This document shows, in pieces, positions 23,901-31,460 of a stretch of DNA of 34,241 bases. The first letter of the stretch is position 1; every line of letters begins with the position of its first letter. The stretch lies in NCBI GenBank assembly GCA_014894395.1, contig JADBLO010000048.1, positions 1 to 34,241 on the forward strand, written 5' to 3'. Made by a program: the position numbers and the translations under genes. The notes under the pieces were generated by a model, which was given only the letters and a program-made list of their open reading frames with translations, was not told the origin of the DNA and searched no databases. Source of the DNA: Thermoplasmata archaeon. GTDB lineage: Archaea; Thermoplasmatota; E2; DHVEG-1.

Positions 23901-25498
23901 GCAGTCCCGTTGTGATCCCCAGGCCAGTCGATGGTTATGGTGAGTGTTCCCCCTGGTTTTGTTGGTGTTACTGCGGCGCTCCATCTTCCTTCAGTTCCCG
24001 AGTAAATAAGGGTGGTTGCATCAACGGGGTAGAGGATATCGCCTTCAATGGTAATATTGTTCCAGTCTTCATCAGCATCATCACCATAATAGGCATTTCT
24101 GTACTCATCAGTGATGCTTCGGCCGAAGATATCAAAGGTCATAAGTATAGTCGCAGCCTGACCAGTTCCAGAAATATAGGCGGGCACATTCACTTTTTTA
24201 TCAGTGGGTTTCCCGCTGCCGTCATTTACTATCACCAGTTGCACGGGCGGGCTTGCGCTTTTCACAATAAAGTTTTCAGAATTGTTCCATTCGTAGGTTC
24301 CATCTCCGTTAGAATCATATCCAAACACTACGTTCCAGGTGCCGTTTACGTTGGCACCAACAGCATCAGAAAGGTTTTTCCAACCGTTAGGAGTACCAAG
24401 ATACCACCGTGGAATTTCAATACTATAGTTATCACGGCCCGTATTATTAATGTAGGCAGCATCGGTGTAAATTGATCCTTTTTTGAGTCGAATCGCCTCT
24501 TTATTTACGTTGATACCTTTTCCTTGGTTGTCAGTCACGTTCACATCAATGCGTGTTTTATATCCCCAGTAAATCGTCGTGTTTGTTAAGCTAATACAAG
24601 GTTCTCCGGTGTTCACTGTAAATGTGATATCAGAAGCGTTTTTCTCTGGTGGATCCCATGGACCCATATTCGCATAATTGTAATTTTCACTTGTAGTTGC
24701 AGGGTGTGCTGGGAAGGAACCGGAATAGTCACTTCCATAGAACATACTAAAGTTATCACCGTTTTCATCAGGATAATAATAGGTGCTGTTTTGTGCATCA
24801 AAATCTCTATATGCTTTTACCGTATAGTCTCCAACCAGGGTAAAGTTACCGTCAATTTTAATCGCTTCTGTGACACCGGTTGCACGCCATTTATGGTAGA
24901 CCGTTGAGTTGTCTGAATCCATGATTGCGATCATACATCCTGTGTCGGTTTCAGTGTTAACGGTTATTATGATACTGCCGACAGCACCGTAGGCAAAATT
25001 TGGAACACTTACAATGGAATACGTCGTCGAGGTATTGACCCAAATATACCCTGCATAGGAGGTATTGTCATTCCCAGCGTGGGCTCCATCATTATCAAAG
25101 ATCCACATACCGGATCGGTTAAAGGTAATTGCAGAACCACCTGTGCTGAGGGGTGCACTGTTTATTCCAGCGGTAGTGACTTGTGCGCTATACCCGTCTA
25201 CCTTATAGGGACCATCCCAGGTGAACGTATTTGCATTTCCTCCTGTTCCACCGGACCTATACGTCGGGTAGTACAAATAAAAGGGGCCACCTCCAATCCA
25301 TTTTGAGGTATTGATAAAAACAGATGAATATGATACTCCATATTCTAGGTTGATTGTTGCATTTCCCCATGTGTCCACACCGGGTGTTGTTGCACCGGCT
25401 TCCCCAATAATGTTAATATGTAATTTATTCAGCGCTACCATCGTTGATAATAATATACCTACTACGATCAGGGAAGCGATTATTTTGTTTCCTTTCAT
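20915..25498 (-). CDS. Giant Ig/PKD surface protein
   Basis: 1,527 residues with an N-terminal signal (KIIASLIVVGILLSTMVAL). Residues 30-920 are beta-rich Ig-like modules with many N-x-S/T sites. A fibronectin-type module (about 926-1020: LSWVGGDPYGDPVTYDVYFG) is followed by a PKD domain (about 1026-1103: YLWDFGD), three Ig-like repeats starting PxIVDYTP or PSFIDYSP (1112-1400) and a last PKD-like domain (FDWGDGT). The C-terminus reads SPNAFPLQRQLQTR, similar to short C-terminal motifs seen on secreted proteins of this group, possibly a sorting tag. It probably forms part of the cell surface or an adhesin. The ATG overlaps the stop of a small hydrophobic peptide gene, with AGGAGG inside that peptide's last codons. 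Confidence 0.8.
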   Translation of the reverse strand: MKGNKIIASLIVVGILLSTMVALNKLHINIIGEAGATTPGVDTWGNATINLEYGVSYSSVFINTSKWIGGGPFYLYYPTYRSGGTGGNANTFTWDGPYKVDGYSAQVTTAGINSAPLSTGGSAITFNRSGMWIFDNDGAHAGNDNTSYAGYIWVNTSTTYSIVSVPNFAYGAVGSIIITVNTETDTGCMIAIMDSDNSTVYHKWRATGVTEAIKIDGNFTLVGDYTVKAYRDFDAQNSTYYYPDENGDNFSMFYGSDYSGSFPAHPATTSENYNYANMGPWDPPEKNASDITFTVNTGEPCISLTNTTIYWGYKTRIDVNVTDNQGKGINVNKEAIRLKKGSIYTDAAYINNTGRDNYSIEIPRWYLGTPNGWKNLSDAVGANVNGTWNVVFGYDSNGDGTYEWNNSENFIVKSASPPVQLVIVNDGSGKPTDKKVNVPAYISGTGQAATILMTFDIFGRSITDEYRNAYYGDDADEDWNNITIEGDILYPVDATTLIYSGTEGRWSAAVTPTKPGGTLTITIDWPGDHNGTASQTIDIVNGTYATSAVDMFTIGADYNLTITVTDMDGDHVKNAHVYLMWQDVAYQFNDTSGTNTIGNGLNGEYTFWILPHKKDATTPDSAPQNITVAAQWYSQFWGYTKVIMEKNHNMQVTVTPSTAYAGDPATYDINVDLVGGGHPATTGLTVTLYNSTGALVTGDDAWSHAGAYSIIDEEIILSGGTFYLYASNDSCDSQGNNATLVITPYTICSSPSILAWKIDKAVNMSFQLTPPGNGTLRLNNMTSLPNASYPGQFTQITIENGIGTLDEVNATTLGNVTYAYIPDGGAERPAEGLLQIVPGIATPVPPTVYVGEVSTVTITVSHPATGVPIQDVLVTIQIPGIPGEYSQFTDINGKVVFTFFPVIIGEISIKIDHCLSGATIHIAGVNQPPDTPSNPIPVNGSSGVARNTDLSWVGGDPYGDPVTYDVYFGTITPPTTKVSANQSGVSYDPGAMEYTMQYFWRVVAWDNHGASASSPVWDFTTQEEPTGVPIANFTYTINDLTVSYDASVSSDTDGSIISYLWDFGDTEYGNGIVVNHTYAGYATYAVTLTVTDDDGNQNSLTVPISVLDFFLPEIVDYTPTIGYTGDSFTFNAAITDNDDVIYAFVHFWYDNGEENILFLNNVNGDTWEVPIYIENTLDSLNYFFAAIDSSYNFNSTEPKNIIILDNDNPSFIDYSPSSGTTGDSYIFDVAASDNIGVASVMVTWNHGSHGGVDIPLNNDGDGTWSLTIPLDDYLNPMSYTIKVTDTSNNMMIGSQQTVSVTDNDDPVIVDNTPSFAHAGDLFTFNATVTDNCYVIDVNVQYWFDDGSHTYAGMYNTGGDYWEWTTIDPINLTSVILQYNISAEDASGNSVSTGIITVPIGPDYSPNTPLTPSGPTSGEAGEVYSYTTSATDIDGDQVFYLFDWGDGTTSGWIGPYDSGTNGSASHTWAKGGYQIKAKAKDIHGVESDWSPSLPITMPLDLVSGNILLLKQVNQSPNAFPLQRQLQTR

Positions 25499-25596
25499 TT
25501 TTTTCTTCCTCCTCTAGCGCTATTTCGTTCATTAAGGATTCCCGTAAAACTCGCCATTATCATACAAATGATTAACAATATGATTTTTTTCGTCAT
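25495..25596 (-). CDS. Hydrophobic leader peptide, 33 residues
   Basis: MTKKIILLIICMIMASFTGI followed by a basic tail NERNSARGGRKK. The TGA overlaps the ATG of the giant surface protein (ATGA), and the GGAGG of that gene's ribosome site lies within its Arg-Gly-Gly codons. Translation of the peptide would therefore affect translation of the big protein. It could be a genuine membrane micropeptide or the remnant of an older signal peptide. Its promoter-side sequence resembles that of the lipoprotein at 10817. Confidence 0.4.
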   Translation of the reverse strand: MTKKIILLIICMIMASFTGILNERNSARGGRKK

Positions 25597-25718
25597 GACC
25601 TTTTACTCCCCAAATATATATTTTACTACGATTATTATCCTCTTGATTTATTTAAATGTTTGGAACAACCAGGAGAAAGTACTTTCGGGAAAAGACAGGA
25701 CCATAAGGGGACAGTAAG

Positions 25719-25822
25719 ATTTATCTACCAGTCCACCTATTGAAGAAATATGGGGTCTGGCATTTTCGAAAAGATTGTTTTTAATAAATATCTTTCCTCC
25801 CAGACTTGAAAAACCAGGCCCC
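25719..25822. repeat. Hairpin element A
   Basis: GGGGTCTGG (25752-25760) pairs with CCAGGCCCC (25814-25822) around a loop of about 53 bases, with one G-U pair. The upstream TTTATCTACCAG and the TTTCCTCCCAGA in the loop recur in element B at 29.1 kb. Strand of any transcript is unknown. Confidence 0.5.
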
Positions 25823-25909
25823 TTCACGATAACAACGATGAGGACATCACCTGTGGTTTTCAATATCAGACCATGTCCTTCATCCGTATTCATTATGCAT
25901 TCCTTCATC

Positions 25910-26027
25910 TTACTCAAATACAACAGTTTCTTTTCCTCCAACTCCATATACTCTTTCAATTCATTTATCAATTGTTGATCCCATCAGGGTTATCAGTTTC
26001 TTCAGTACCACAGATTTTACAAAACAT
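25910..26027 (-). pseudogene. Zinc-ribbon micro-gene, copy 3
   Basis: Begins MFCKICGTEETDNPDGINN and stops at TGA. The following sequence aligns with copy 2 in another frame (IERVYGVG, ETVVFE) and contains another in-frame stop. It keeps the CxxC pair lost in copies 1 and 2, so it best preserves the ancestral N-terminus. Confidence 0.5.
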
Positions 26028-26396
26028 ATCTTGAATATTTTTTTACTGACGGTTTCGCCAATTCAAACAGTAGTTGGTTTTTTAGAGGTATAAAATAGTA
26101 ATAATCACAATGGTTGAAAAAGAAAAAAATAATAGAAGGCTTTTAGTAAGAATTGAACCGACCTTTACGCAGCTGAAAAGTCGAAAGCCCATTTTTTCGA
26201 TGTTTTTCGACAGATTTTCCTTCGAGAAAACAGTCCTACTTCTGGCTAAGCTCGCTGCTCTCTACAGGGGATTTTACTGCCACTCGGATCCTTTTTACGT
26301 TATCCCCAACACCGCCTTCGTATTAATCCTGAGTAGTGGGCATATGCATTCTATTTTGTTAGAGCAGTTCGTTGAAAGGAATGGAGAGAGTACTCT

Positions 26397-28784
26397 TTAT
26401 GTAGGATACCCGCCAATCTGAAGGCTGGGGTCGCCAAGGAGTACCCATTGTTCTACTGTTTTTTGATGTGCCGAATCCCATTCGCCTGATCCCTTGAAAT
26501 GACTGATGTATTCTGTAAGCGTACCTGCATAGGCTTCTCCAAGGATCTTGTGTCCATCGGTACCATATTGTACGAAGAACTCCGTTGTGATATAGTTATC
26601 AAGCCCACCGGTTGTACAAAACTCATTTAATATCCCATATCCGTAACCCGTGTTACCCATCGTTGCTATCGCGCCATGTTCGGAGAGTCTCACGAACCTT
26701 TCACTCCAACACTCAGCAGTCGGATTACCATATGAATGTGTCATATGTACGTTTTTTCGATCGAGAAGTGTAGGGATCAATGAAACGTTAAACATACTGT
26801 TATGACATCCGCCGACGACAACAATAGGGTTCTTGTAATTATTCGATATTTTATCCATTGGGAAGATCGGTAGCCCGAGATTAAAAACGAATAATCCTTT
26901 CACCTCAGCATTCTTTCTGTTACCAGGTATACCAGGGTAGTGGTTACTCCACACCCCTGGGCTTCCATGACCTGAGAAGAACACAAAACCGCATCCCTCG
27001 CTAATGGTATCTATTACCTGAGTCTGTCCAGTCCATTGACCATTCGAGCTCCATAAGAATGTTTTCTGAAATTCTGAAGGCATATAGTACGCCGCTCCGG
27101 CTCTTCCAAGTAAAAGTTGTTCTCCTGTTGTCCATTCCCCTTCGTAGTACATCTTAAATCCATTTTTAGTGGTGGTAAATACAGTTGTCCCAGCACTGTT
27201 GTTGATCCAGACGTGTATACTTGTCTCAACTCCATAGGGTTTTGGATCATATGTTTTACCACGGATTTTAAGAACTCCGCTTGTATATGATAAGTCTGCC
27301 CAATGTAATTGAGTATTTAGGTATGCTTCTCTTTCTGTTGGAGAATACGTGTAATCAGTGTTACCTAGTATATCTCCTTCTGATACGGAAACAATCTCAG
27401 CAACGGGGGGAAATGGATATTTTAAACCAGTTATGAGATTATCATCGTGATTGAAGGTTAATGTGGTTGGTTTCGTTTTATCAAGTGTTATATGTAATTC
27501 ATCTATGGGTCCTGAGGTAGCAGCTGTGTTCGTACTTTGAGCATAAATTGTATATTGTCCGTTTGGTAGAGCGTTCGTATTCCATGAGATACCAATATCT
27601 ACTTGATCTAAAAATCCGTCTCCTGAAACTAAAACCATTTTATTAAACCAGGATGGATCAGCGGGTCCACTTTCATAATGAATAATTTTATCAACCACAG
27701 ATTTTACTTCATTATTATTTCTGCATGATAGTCTACCTAATGCAACATCAGGATACAGATCTAGTTTATCTCCACCAGATTTAAATTCAGCATAAATATG
27801 GTTACCATTTGAATCCCAACTGCAAAAATCGCCGGTACCGTTATAGATATCAGCATAATAAAGATCAGATATGTATCCAGGCTCGCCTTCGTTGAGATTT
27901 GAGTATCTAACAGGTACGTACCAATCTTTTGTACCTTCGTTTACATTGTCTCTTCCTTTTGCGTATAGAAGTGATTTTAAACCTCCAACGAGTAAAATAT
28001 ATGAAGTATTCCAGTTTTCAAGGGCAGATTTTATAAAGTATTTGATCTGCTCTGGTTTGTCATAACCGGTAAACTCATCATATATATCCTCCGTTGTTTT
28101 TAGAATTGTAGTCATTCCTTTTGAGATTTTATGGTCAATTAACGGCTGAAGGATACTTGAAAACTTCGATGGAGCAATAATTACTAATTTATACTCGGTA
28201 TTTGTTGGAAAAGGATTCGAGTTAGGTACGGTGTAGGTTACAGTTACATCAATTTTCTCAGCGTAATATATAGTATCAGATCCTGGTTCGTATCTAACGG
28301 GATAGGTGTTTATTGTTAAGAAAGTTCTGTGAGCATTGTTCTCGTCGAGTCCGACACCTATATGATAGCTAATCCAGTCAGCTGGAAATAGATTCTCTGA
28401 GCCATATATTTCTTGTTTCATCTGCGGTTCATTTGATACAGCTATCTCACCACTCAATGGTACTGGTCGTGGAGCAGGCATAATTTTCTTTGATAACACC
28501 TTGGTTTGAATACCTTGAGCTTCGCATATGATATTGTCTATCGTTGCACCAAAAGGTAGGGTCAAAGTCTCAATGCGTATCGGAAGCATTGGACTTCCTG
28601 CATCGAAAATCCACGAATTTGTCCCTTCAGATTTTAATTCGACAAATAATTCTTTTTCAACAACGGTCGGCTCTAAGAAGGATAAACTAAGATTTCCTTG
28701 TTTTTTACCAGCGTCTCCCATGCCTATTGTAGTAAAACCACCAAGTAAAAGTAGTCCCACGACAAAATATATCATGCTTTTCAT
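26397..28784 (-). CDS. Gingipain-like C25 cysteine protease
   Basis: 795 residues. A signal segment (4-22) is followed by a propeptide-like region to about 195. The C25 domain shows TEYKLVIIAPSKF (196-208), YILLVGG (262-268), PDVALGRLS (345-353), catalytic H606 in FFSGHGSPGVW and catalytic C660 in VVVGGCHNSMF. The terminal LLGDPSLQI is typical of the family. A beta-rich insert (about 390-545) splits the usual domain between PDVALGRLS and the catalytic His and may be an extra Ig-like module. No cell-wall anchor is seen, so it is probably secreted. Promoter: TATA-like sequence near 28815-28822. Confidence 0.85.
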   Translation of the reverse strand: MKSMIYFVVGLLLLGGFTTIGMGDAGKKQGNLSLSFLEPTVVEKELFVELKSEGTNSWIFDAGSPMLPIRIETLTLPFGATIDNIICEAQGIQTKVLSKKIMPAPRPVPLSGEIAVSNEPQMKQEIYGSENLFPADWISYHIGVGLDENNAHRTFLTINTYPVRYEPGSDTIYYAEKIDVTVTYTVPNSNPFPTNTEYKLVIIAPSKFSSILQPLIDHKISKGMTTILKTTEDIYDEFTGYDKPEQIKYFIKSALENWNTSYILLVGGLKSLLYAKGRDNVNEGTKDWYVPVRYSNLNEGEPGYISDLYYADIYNGTGDFCSWDSNGNHIYAEFKSGGDKLDLYPDVALGRLSCRNNNEVKSVVDKIIHYESGPADPSWFNKMVLVSGDGFLDQVDIGISWNTNALPNGQYTIYAQSTNTAATSGPIDELHITLDKTKPTTLTFNHDDNLITGLKYPFPPVAEIVSVSEGDILGNTDYTYSPTEREAYLNTQLHWADLSYTSGVLKIRGKTYDPKPYGVETSIHVWINNSAGTTVFTTTKNGFKMYYEGEWTTGEQLLLGRAGAAYYMPSEFQKTFLWSSNGQWTGQTQVIDTISEGCGFVFFSGHGSPGVWSNHYPGIPGNRKNAEVKGLFVFNLGLPIFPMDKISNNYKNPIVVVGGCHNSMFNVSLIPTLLDRKNVHMTHSYGNPTAECWSERFVRLSEHGAIATMGNTGYGYGILNEFCTTGGLDNYITTEFFVQYGTDGHKILGEAYAGTLTEYISHFKGSGEWDSAHQKTVEQWVLLGDPSLQIGGYPT

Positions 28785-29090
28785 TTTGTAGCCCCCATAA
28801 TTTACTATTATTTATATATCAATATATTCTTAATTATTTAAACTTTTGTACGATTTAAATAGTTGAAAAAACAAAGATTAGCATGGATTAATTTACAGTA
28901 TATTATTTTTCAAACATGGAAATTTATAGGGAGTAAGAATGTGTTCCGTAAAATCGATTGTGTCATCTTTCTATTAAAAAAACCAGCCAAACAATTAATG
29001 GGCTGAATGTTACACATAATCTCTTCAATTCCGTCTAGTGCGCCCGATATTGAATCATTTTTCTCATATATTGGGTTGGGGAAGGATAAT

Positions 29091-29203
29091 ATTTATCTAC
29101 TAGTTCACCATATATTTATATGGGGGTCTGAACTTTCCGAATAAGAAAGCTTTTACGTTTCAAACCTTTCCTCCCAGAATTTTGAAAAAAAACCAGACCC
29201 CCT
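29091..29203. repeat. Hairpin element B
   Basis: GGGGGTCTG (29122-29130) pairs perfectly with CAGACCCCC (29194-29202) across about 63 bases. Compared with element A, the T-G pair is replaced by T-A, so pairing is kept while the base changes. Shared flanks TTATCTAC and loop motif TTTCCTCCCAGA mark it as the same family. Confidence 0.55.
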
Positions 29204-29459
29204 TTCCTTCTCCGCGATGATCTTCAAAAATATGATCTTAAAAGAAATGGTTATTCAACCATAACGTGAAGGAACGAGATAGAACGAAAACATGTTCTAA
29301 GAAAAAACGAACAGTCTAAATTTTTTTCTTTTCATACCCACAGTATTCATACTCTGTGGTAACGCACATAATGCCAAGATATTCGCTGAAAATGAAACAA
29401 TCGTTTGTTTTCGCATCTTTCAAAAACACGAGAAATCGGGAGGATATTTCTACCAAACA

Positions 29460-29485
29460 TTTAAATAAGATCTACCTTATTTAAA
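29460..29485 (+). promoter_or_regulatory. 10-base dyad in the metzincin promoter
   Basis: TTTAAATAAG (29460-29469) and CTTATTTAAA (29476-29485) are perfect arms with a 6-base spacer. The left arm contains the TATA-like box, so this may be an operator. AGAGGAGG follows at about 29498-29505, before the ATG at 29515. Confidence 0.5.
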
Positions 29486-29514
29486 AAAAACTTCTCAGAG
29501 GAGGAACTACGTAA

Positions 29515-31284
29515 ATGAATAGAAAAATAATAGCAATCGGAATAGTAATTTTATTGGCAGCTGTCTTCGTTCCAACAACAAAAACAACACCCGTCACTCA
29601 AACACCCTCAGATGCAAGACTTCTCCAGGATACAACAACGGTGACAATTTACGTGAATACAACAGCAATTGATAAGAGAAACGATTTAAACAATTCACAA
29701 AAAACTGGATTAAAAAATCGCATTCTCCAACATATCAGAAACAACTACAACGATGCAATGGGTGCTGGGAATGTATCAGTAACCAACGACCCTGCACAAG
29801 CAAATAGTGCAAATCGAACAGTACAAATTGAACCAGGGATGGACCCCAATGCGGCTAATCCAGCATGGGGTAGGTGGCCAGCTGGGAGCAATAAAACAAA
29901 AGTATTCCTTGGAGAATTTATGAACGACTCCAGTGTCAACGGCTCATTTAAAAACCCTGATGGAACATGGAATACAACAAAACTTGGCAACGCGATAGGT
30001 CATACTTCTGGGCATGAAGTCGGTCATAGTTATTCAATCGGACATAACCATAAAACAGGACCAAAAAACGAGGCAGATAACCGAAGTAAAATGACTGCGG
30101 GTGAGTTTATAAATGAAAGTGCCCGAGCAAACGCAAACTTTACATTTGATAATCATTCAAAGGATGTACTTCGCAATAACTGGGGCAAACCACCTTGTGT
30201 AGCAGCAGCAGATTATGATAATAAAGTCCTGGTGAGCAATTTCTGGGGATCCACCTCGCTTCCAGATAAACCAGATGAGGGTAATACTCTCGATGTACTG
30301 TTCTTTGCTTTTGTCGATATGCCGGGGTTTTTTGAGTTAGGTTTTTTAGGAACAGACACTGACCATGGGCTTGAGGATGGAAACCCTGATTTTGATTTTA
30401 TCTATAAATCATCACTGACTATGAATATGGATCTTGATGCAGAGATTCTTTCATTTATTGGGGGAAACCATGATCACACCCAGTGGGTAGTACGTGGCTC
30501 TGAAATTTCTCCCTTCCCCGGACAATGGTTCCCTCTTGATCCAACAATGATACACCTCCTGAATCCAATAGTAAACCCCGATGGTAAAACCGTGTACCGT
30601 CTCGTGATCATGATGTGGCCAGAACAAGGGGTTCAAATTACTTTTGATGCGCTCTCCTTTGGCGCTGCAAGCAATCCCTATAATGGTTTTACGTACGACT
30701 ATGCTCCAACACCACCAACAATCACGGGACCAACAACAGGAGAACCAGAAACCTCCTACGATTTCATCTTCAAATCAACATTCACTCTTGGGCTCGACCT
30801 TTTCTATTATATTGACTGGGGTGATGGGACACCAAGTGATTGGATCGGCCCCTTCCCTCAAGATATGGATGTCCATGTGCCGCATATATGGCTGGAACCA
30901 GGAACCTATTCTATTCGTGTCAAAACAAAACCAATTGTAGAAGGAACAGAAAGTCTCTGGTCAACATCAGAGATCGCTATTGCATTACCTCCGCCCCAAC
31001 TCGCAATGACCATTACCGGTGGCTTCGGGGTGAATGTAAAGATAAAAAACATTGGTGACACCGATATCACCAACCTTCCCTGGAACATCAAACTCGATGG
31101 AGGCTTCATCCTTATCGGACAAGAAACATCTGAGTCAATTGACCTTGCAGTAGGTGAAGAAAAAACAGCTCACGCATTCGTTCTTGGGTTCGGACAACCA
31201 ACCATCACCGTAACTGCTGATACATTCGAAGAGACAGCAACCGGATTTGTCTTTCTCTTCTTTGTTGTTGGAGTCCAACAATAG
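29515..31284 (+). CDS. Secreted metzincin-like protease with PKD domain
   Basis: 589 residues. A signal (MNRKIIAIGIVILLAAVFV) is nearly the same as that of the subtilase at 33.2 kb. H167-E168-V-G-H171-x5-H177 (HEVGHSYSIGH) is an extended zinc motif, with Ser in place of the usual Gly at position eight; SKMT (M193) may be the Met-turn. A beta region (215-405) is followed by a PKD domain (about 410-495, YIDWGDGT) and a CARDB-like domain (about 500-589, GGFGVNVKIKNIGD). That last domain is shared in type with the subtilase. It is expected to be exported; the substrate is unknown. AGAGGAGG supports the start. Confidence 0.75.
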   Translation: MNRKIIAIGIVILLAAVFVPTTKTTPVTQTPSDARLLQDTTTVTIYVNTTAIDKRNDLNNSQKTGLKNRILQHIRNNYNDAMGAGNVSVTNDPAQANSANRTVQIEPGMDPNAANPAWGRWPAGSNKTKVFLGEFMNDSSVNGSFKNPDGTWNTTKLGNAIGHTSGHEVGHSYSIGHNHKTGPKNEADNRSKMTAGEFINESARANANFTFDNHSKDVLRNNWGKPPCVAAADYDNKVLVSNFWGSTSLPDKPDEGNTLDVLFFAFVDMPGFFELGFLGTDTDHGLEDGNPDFDFIYKSSLTMNMDLDAEILSFIGGNHDHTQWVVRGSEISPFPGQWFPLDPTMIHLLNPIVNPDGKTVYRLVIMMWPEQGVQITFDALSFGAASNPYNGFTYDYAPTPPTITGPTTGEPETSYDFIFKSTFTLGLDLFYYIDWGDGTPSDWIGPFPQDMDVHVPHIWLEPGTYSIRVKTKPIVEGTESLWSTSEIAIALPPPQLAMTITGGFGVNVKIKNIGDTDITNLPWNIKLDGGFILIGQETSESIDLAVGEEKTAHAFVLGFGQPTITVTADTFEETATGFVFLFFVVGVQQ

Positions 31285-31336
31285 GACACGGGGTACATCC
31301 CCCTCTTTCTTTTTTCTTATCTTCGATACCCTCGCT

Positions 31337-31410
31337 GTTACCCGTTCTCCTGTTGATTATCTTTACATGTTGATTTGGTTGCGTTCAAAGCGTTAAAAAC
31401 AGGAGAAAAA
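31337..31410. repeat. 74-base repeat, left copy
   Basis: Matches 33409-33482 at 64 of 74 positions without gaps. TTCTCCTGTT (31345-31354) and AACAGGAGAA (31398-31407) are perfect inverted arms inside it. It lies between the convergent metzincin and subtilase genes. Confidence 0.75.
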
Positions 31411-31460
31411 AATAAGGATTATCGTGTTCGTATCGATGAGTTCAGCATCGTTTTGTTTTC

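Larger units (their letters stand above)
25597..26396. other. Spacer with gene remnants and hairpin element
   Basis: 800 bases lacking a confident gene. It holds hairpin element A, zinc-ribbon copy 3 and an isolated plus-strand frame at 26110-26421 (103 codons, rich in Phe and Leu, no recognisable domain, running into the 3' end of the C25 protease gene). A TATA-like GTATAAAATAG at 26087 precedes that frame, so a transcript is possible. I would not call it a gene. Confidence 0.45.
28785..29514. other. Divergent promoter region of two secreted proteases
   Basis: 730 bases, strongly AT-rich. Contains the minus-strand promoter of the C25 protease gene, hairpin element B at 29091-29203, and the dyad and ribosome site of the metzincin gene. 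No gene is seen. Confidence 0.6.

Noticed and set aside
25648-25907. Minus-strand frame continuing from zinc-ribbon copy 3
   Set aside because: Open by chance across hairpin element A; the zinc-ribbon homology is in other frames and is interrupted by stops.
26110-26421. Plus-strand frame of 103 codons
   Set aside because: Low-complexity hydrophobic product, no domain, and it runs into the C25 protease gene; only a TATA-like box speaks for it.
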